Positions 62,596 through 64,000 of a DNA stretch of 64,000 bases are shown piece after piece. Location of the stretch: positions 4,804,264-4,868,263 of the forward strand of contig CM059972.1 in assembly GCA_030490835.1 (NCBI GenBank), read 5' to 3'. The notes under the pieces are model-generated. The model had not been told where the DNA came from, made no database searches, and saw only the letters and a program-made list of their open reading frames with translations. Each line of letters opens with the position of its first letter. Position 1 is the stretch's first letter. This stretch comes from Annona cherimola. Taxonomy: Eukaryota; Streptophyta; Magnoliopsida; Magnoliales; Annonaceae. The position numbers were made by a program, and so were the translations under genes.

Positions 62596-63070
62596 CCACA
62601 AAAGGCATGCAAGAGTACCAATTATTCTGTCCGCGGGAGCATTCGTTGGCTCACCTTTGCATACGTTTACCCGTACACGAGCACAGCACCCACGCCTTTC
62701 CTTTTATTCAAAGCAACCGGAATTCAAAACTTCTAAAGACAATTTGGTCCGTAACTTTTCAAAAGACCCACCTTTGATTATTTTACCAGGAAAAAATAGC
62801 ACCACATACCATCTCCTTGCATTACAAAAAGCAAAAGAAATGATGCAATTATCAAGATGTGTCAGCATTAAAAAGAGATAATTATTTAGATATGGTATTT
62901 CATATTTGCTGCTTTGGCAGCTAACATGTTAACTTTTGGTTGCAAGCAACTATTTGCTACTTTAATTAAAGTACATGGGTGAAAACATTTTTAAAAAATT
63001 TAAAATATTTCATGGAAAAATTTTAAAAGGTATGCTACGACACATATATAGTGATATGATAGCCAAATAA

Positions 63071-63352
63071 GGAGAAATGATCCTGTTAGTCTAAAATAAA
63101 TAAATATCTTTACTTGGCCTATCTTAAAAAAGTCATTTAAAACATTTTTGTATCCACTTATTTATTTAAGTATATTTAATATATATTTTTTAAGATTTTT
63201 AAACATAAAGTATTTCAATAAAACTTAGTTTATATGTTAAATAAATCTATATTAACAAGTTTATGACAAAAAATAAAAAATATTTTAAATAAACTTTTCA
63301 AGGTGGACTAAGTAAGATATTTACTTTGTTCGAGCTAATAAGATCATTTATC
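63071..63352. mobile_element. Foldback MITE FB-2
   Basis: The ends GAGAAATGATCCTGTTAG and CTAATAAGATCATTTATC are inverted relatives. Inner words TTGGCCTATCTTAAAAAAG and AAGGTGGACTAAGTAAG are mirrored. Confidence 0.65.
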
Positions 63353-63446
63353 ATAAAAGCTACCTAAATAAATAAGTTTGGTACATAATTTTATATTTCC
63401 TTTAATGATTGCACTACCTTGTAAGGCGTGACAGAATACACTTTTT

Positions 63447-63724
63447 GGGTGTGTTTGATAACAACAAAAAGTTGTCAAGTTAAAACTTTTTAATATAAAA
63501 CTTTTCACTCTCCACAACTACCCTATTTTTTAATCATTTCTTCACATTTTTCTATACAACCCTACTTTTCAATCATTTCTACACAACTACCAACACAACT
63601 AACCTATCTATTTCAACTTTATCCTATTCATTCCTCATCATTACCTCTATCATATCACATCATTTGACAACTTCTCATATACACAACTTTTTATCAAAAG
63701 TTTTATCCATTCTCAAACACACCC
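63447..63724 (-). mobile_element. T1 Tourist-like MITE, TTT duplication
   Basis: 278 bp, from GGGTGTGTTTGATAAC to CTCAAACACACCC, flanked by TTT (63444-63446 and 63725-63727). Reverse orientation. It has the same CATATCACATCATTTGACAA stretch as the interrupted copy at 22250-24128. Confidence 0.9.
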
Positions 63725-64000
63725 TTTATCAAGATTTTTATCTTGGATGACTAGATATTTAATGAAGATGTCCTTTAAAGAAGGTACGAACTAAGGAGGT
63801 TACTGCTTTTTCCCAGCTTCAAATTTTGGTTTTCCTTACCTTATTACCCTATATATACTTGGACCATTATTCGGTCCACCCAAGTGTAACTTAAGTACAT
63901 CCGAAGGCATAACCCCTTTTAAAGCATTTTTAAAGTTTTTGAAATTTATGTGGGCTGAAAAATGAATATTTCATATATATAGTTTTAGATTTTTAAACAT

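Overview
This is a 64 kb piece of a plant nuclear genome. The evidence is five spliced genes of plant families with GT/AG introns, set in very AT-rich DNA packed with plant-type transposable elements. The first exons of two genes (the BAH gene and the tetraspanin) are GC-rich while later exons are not. That hints at a monocot or another lineage with a strong 5'-to-3' GC gradient, but the species cannot be fixed from the sequence alone.

Host genes, left to right: (1) 259-5062, minus strand: the 5' three coding exons of an AIPP3/BDT1-like BAH-domain chromatin reader, which continues off the left edge. (2) 26574-31331, plus: PYRD, the plastid riboflavin-pathway pyrimidine deaminase, three exons. 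(3) 39207-42015, plus: a canonical 149-residue calmodulin, two exons. (4) 45433-48758, minus: UBC22, the plant UBE2S-type ubiquitin-conjugating enzyme, six coding exons plus an inferred 5'UTR exon near 51.2 kb. (5) 56344-59318, minus: a TET5/TET6-like tetraspanin, three exons. All exon joins given here keep frame and give proteins of plausible length. The genes are unrelated in pathway; nothing suggests an operon or a biosynthetic cluster.

The rest is a layered transposon landscape. A Tourist-like MITE family of about 290 bp is present in more than fifteen copies in both orientations, several with 3-bp A/T target duplications. There are three families of non-autonomous hAT elements, some with perfect 8-bp duplications; a decayed autonomous hAT with a BED zinc finger and a dimerisation domain (15.6-19.4 kb); two solo LTRs with perfect 5-bp duplications; a Mutator-like MITE with a perfect 9-bp duplication; foldback elements; a 5'-truncated RTE-type LINE; and an RNase H relic. 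Many are nested: a hAT inside a MITE (22.25-24.13 kb), a solo LTR inside the hAT transposase (16.0-17.7 kb), and a three-deep nest at 8.8-11.4 kb whose middle layer carries a captured piece of a CHX cation/H+ exchanger gene. Introns of PYRD, CAM, UBC22 and the tetraspanin all carry insertions while their exons are intact.

I did not find an undescribed enzymatic or defence system. The strongest new material is the set of transposon families with readable nesting order and the gene-fragment-carrying foldback element.
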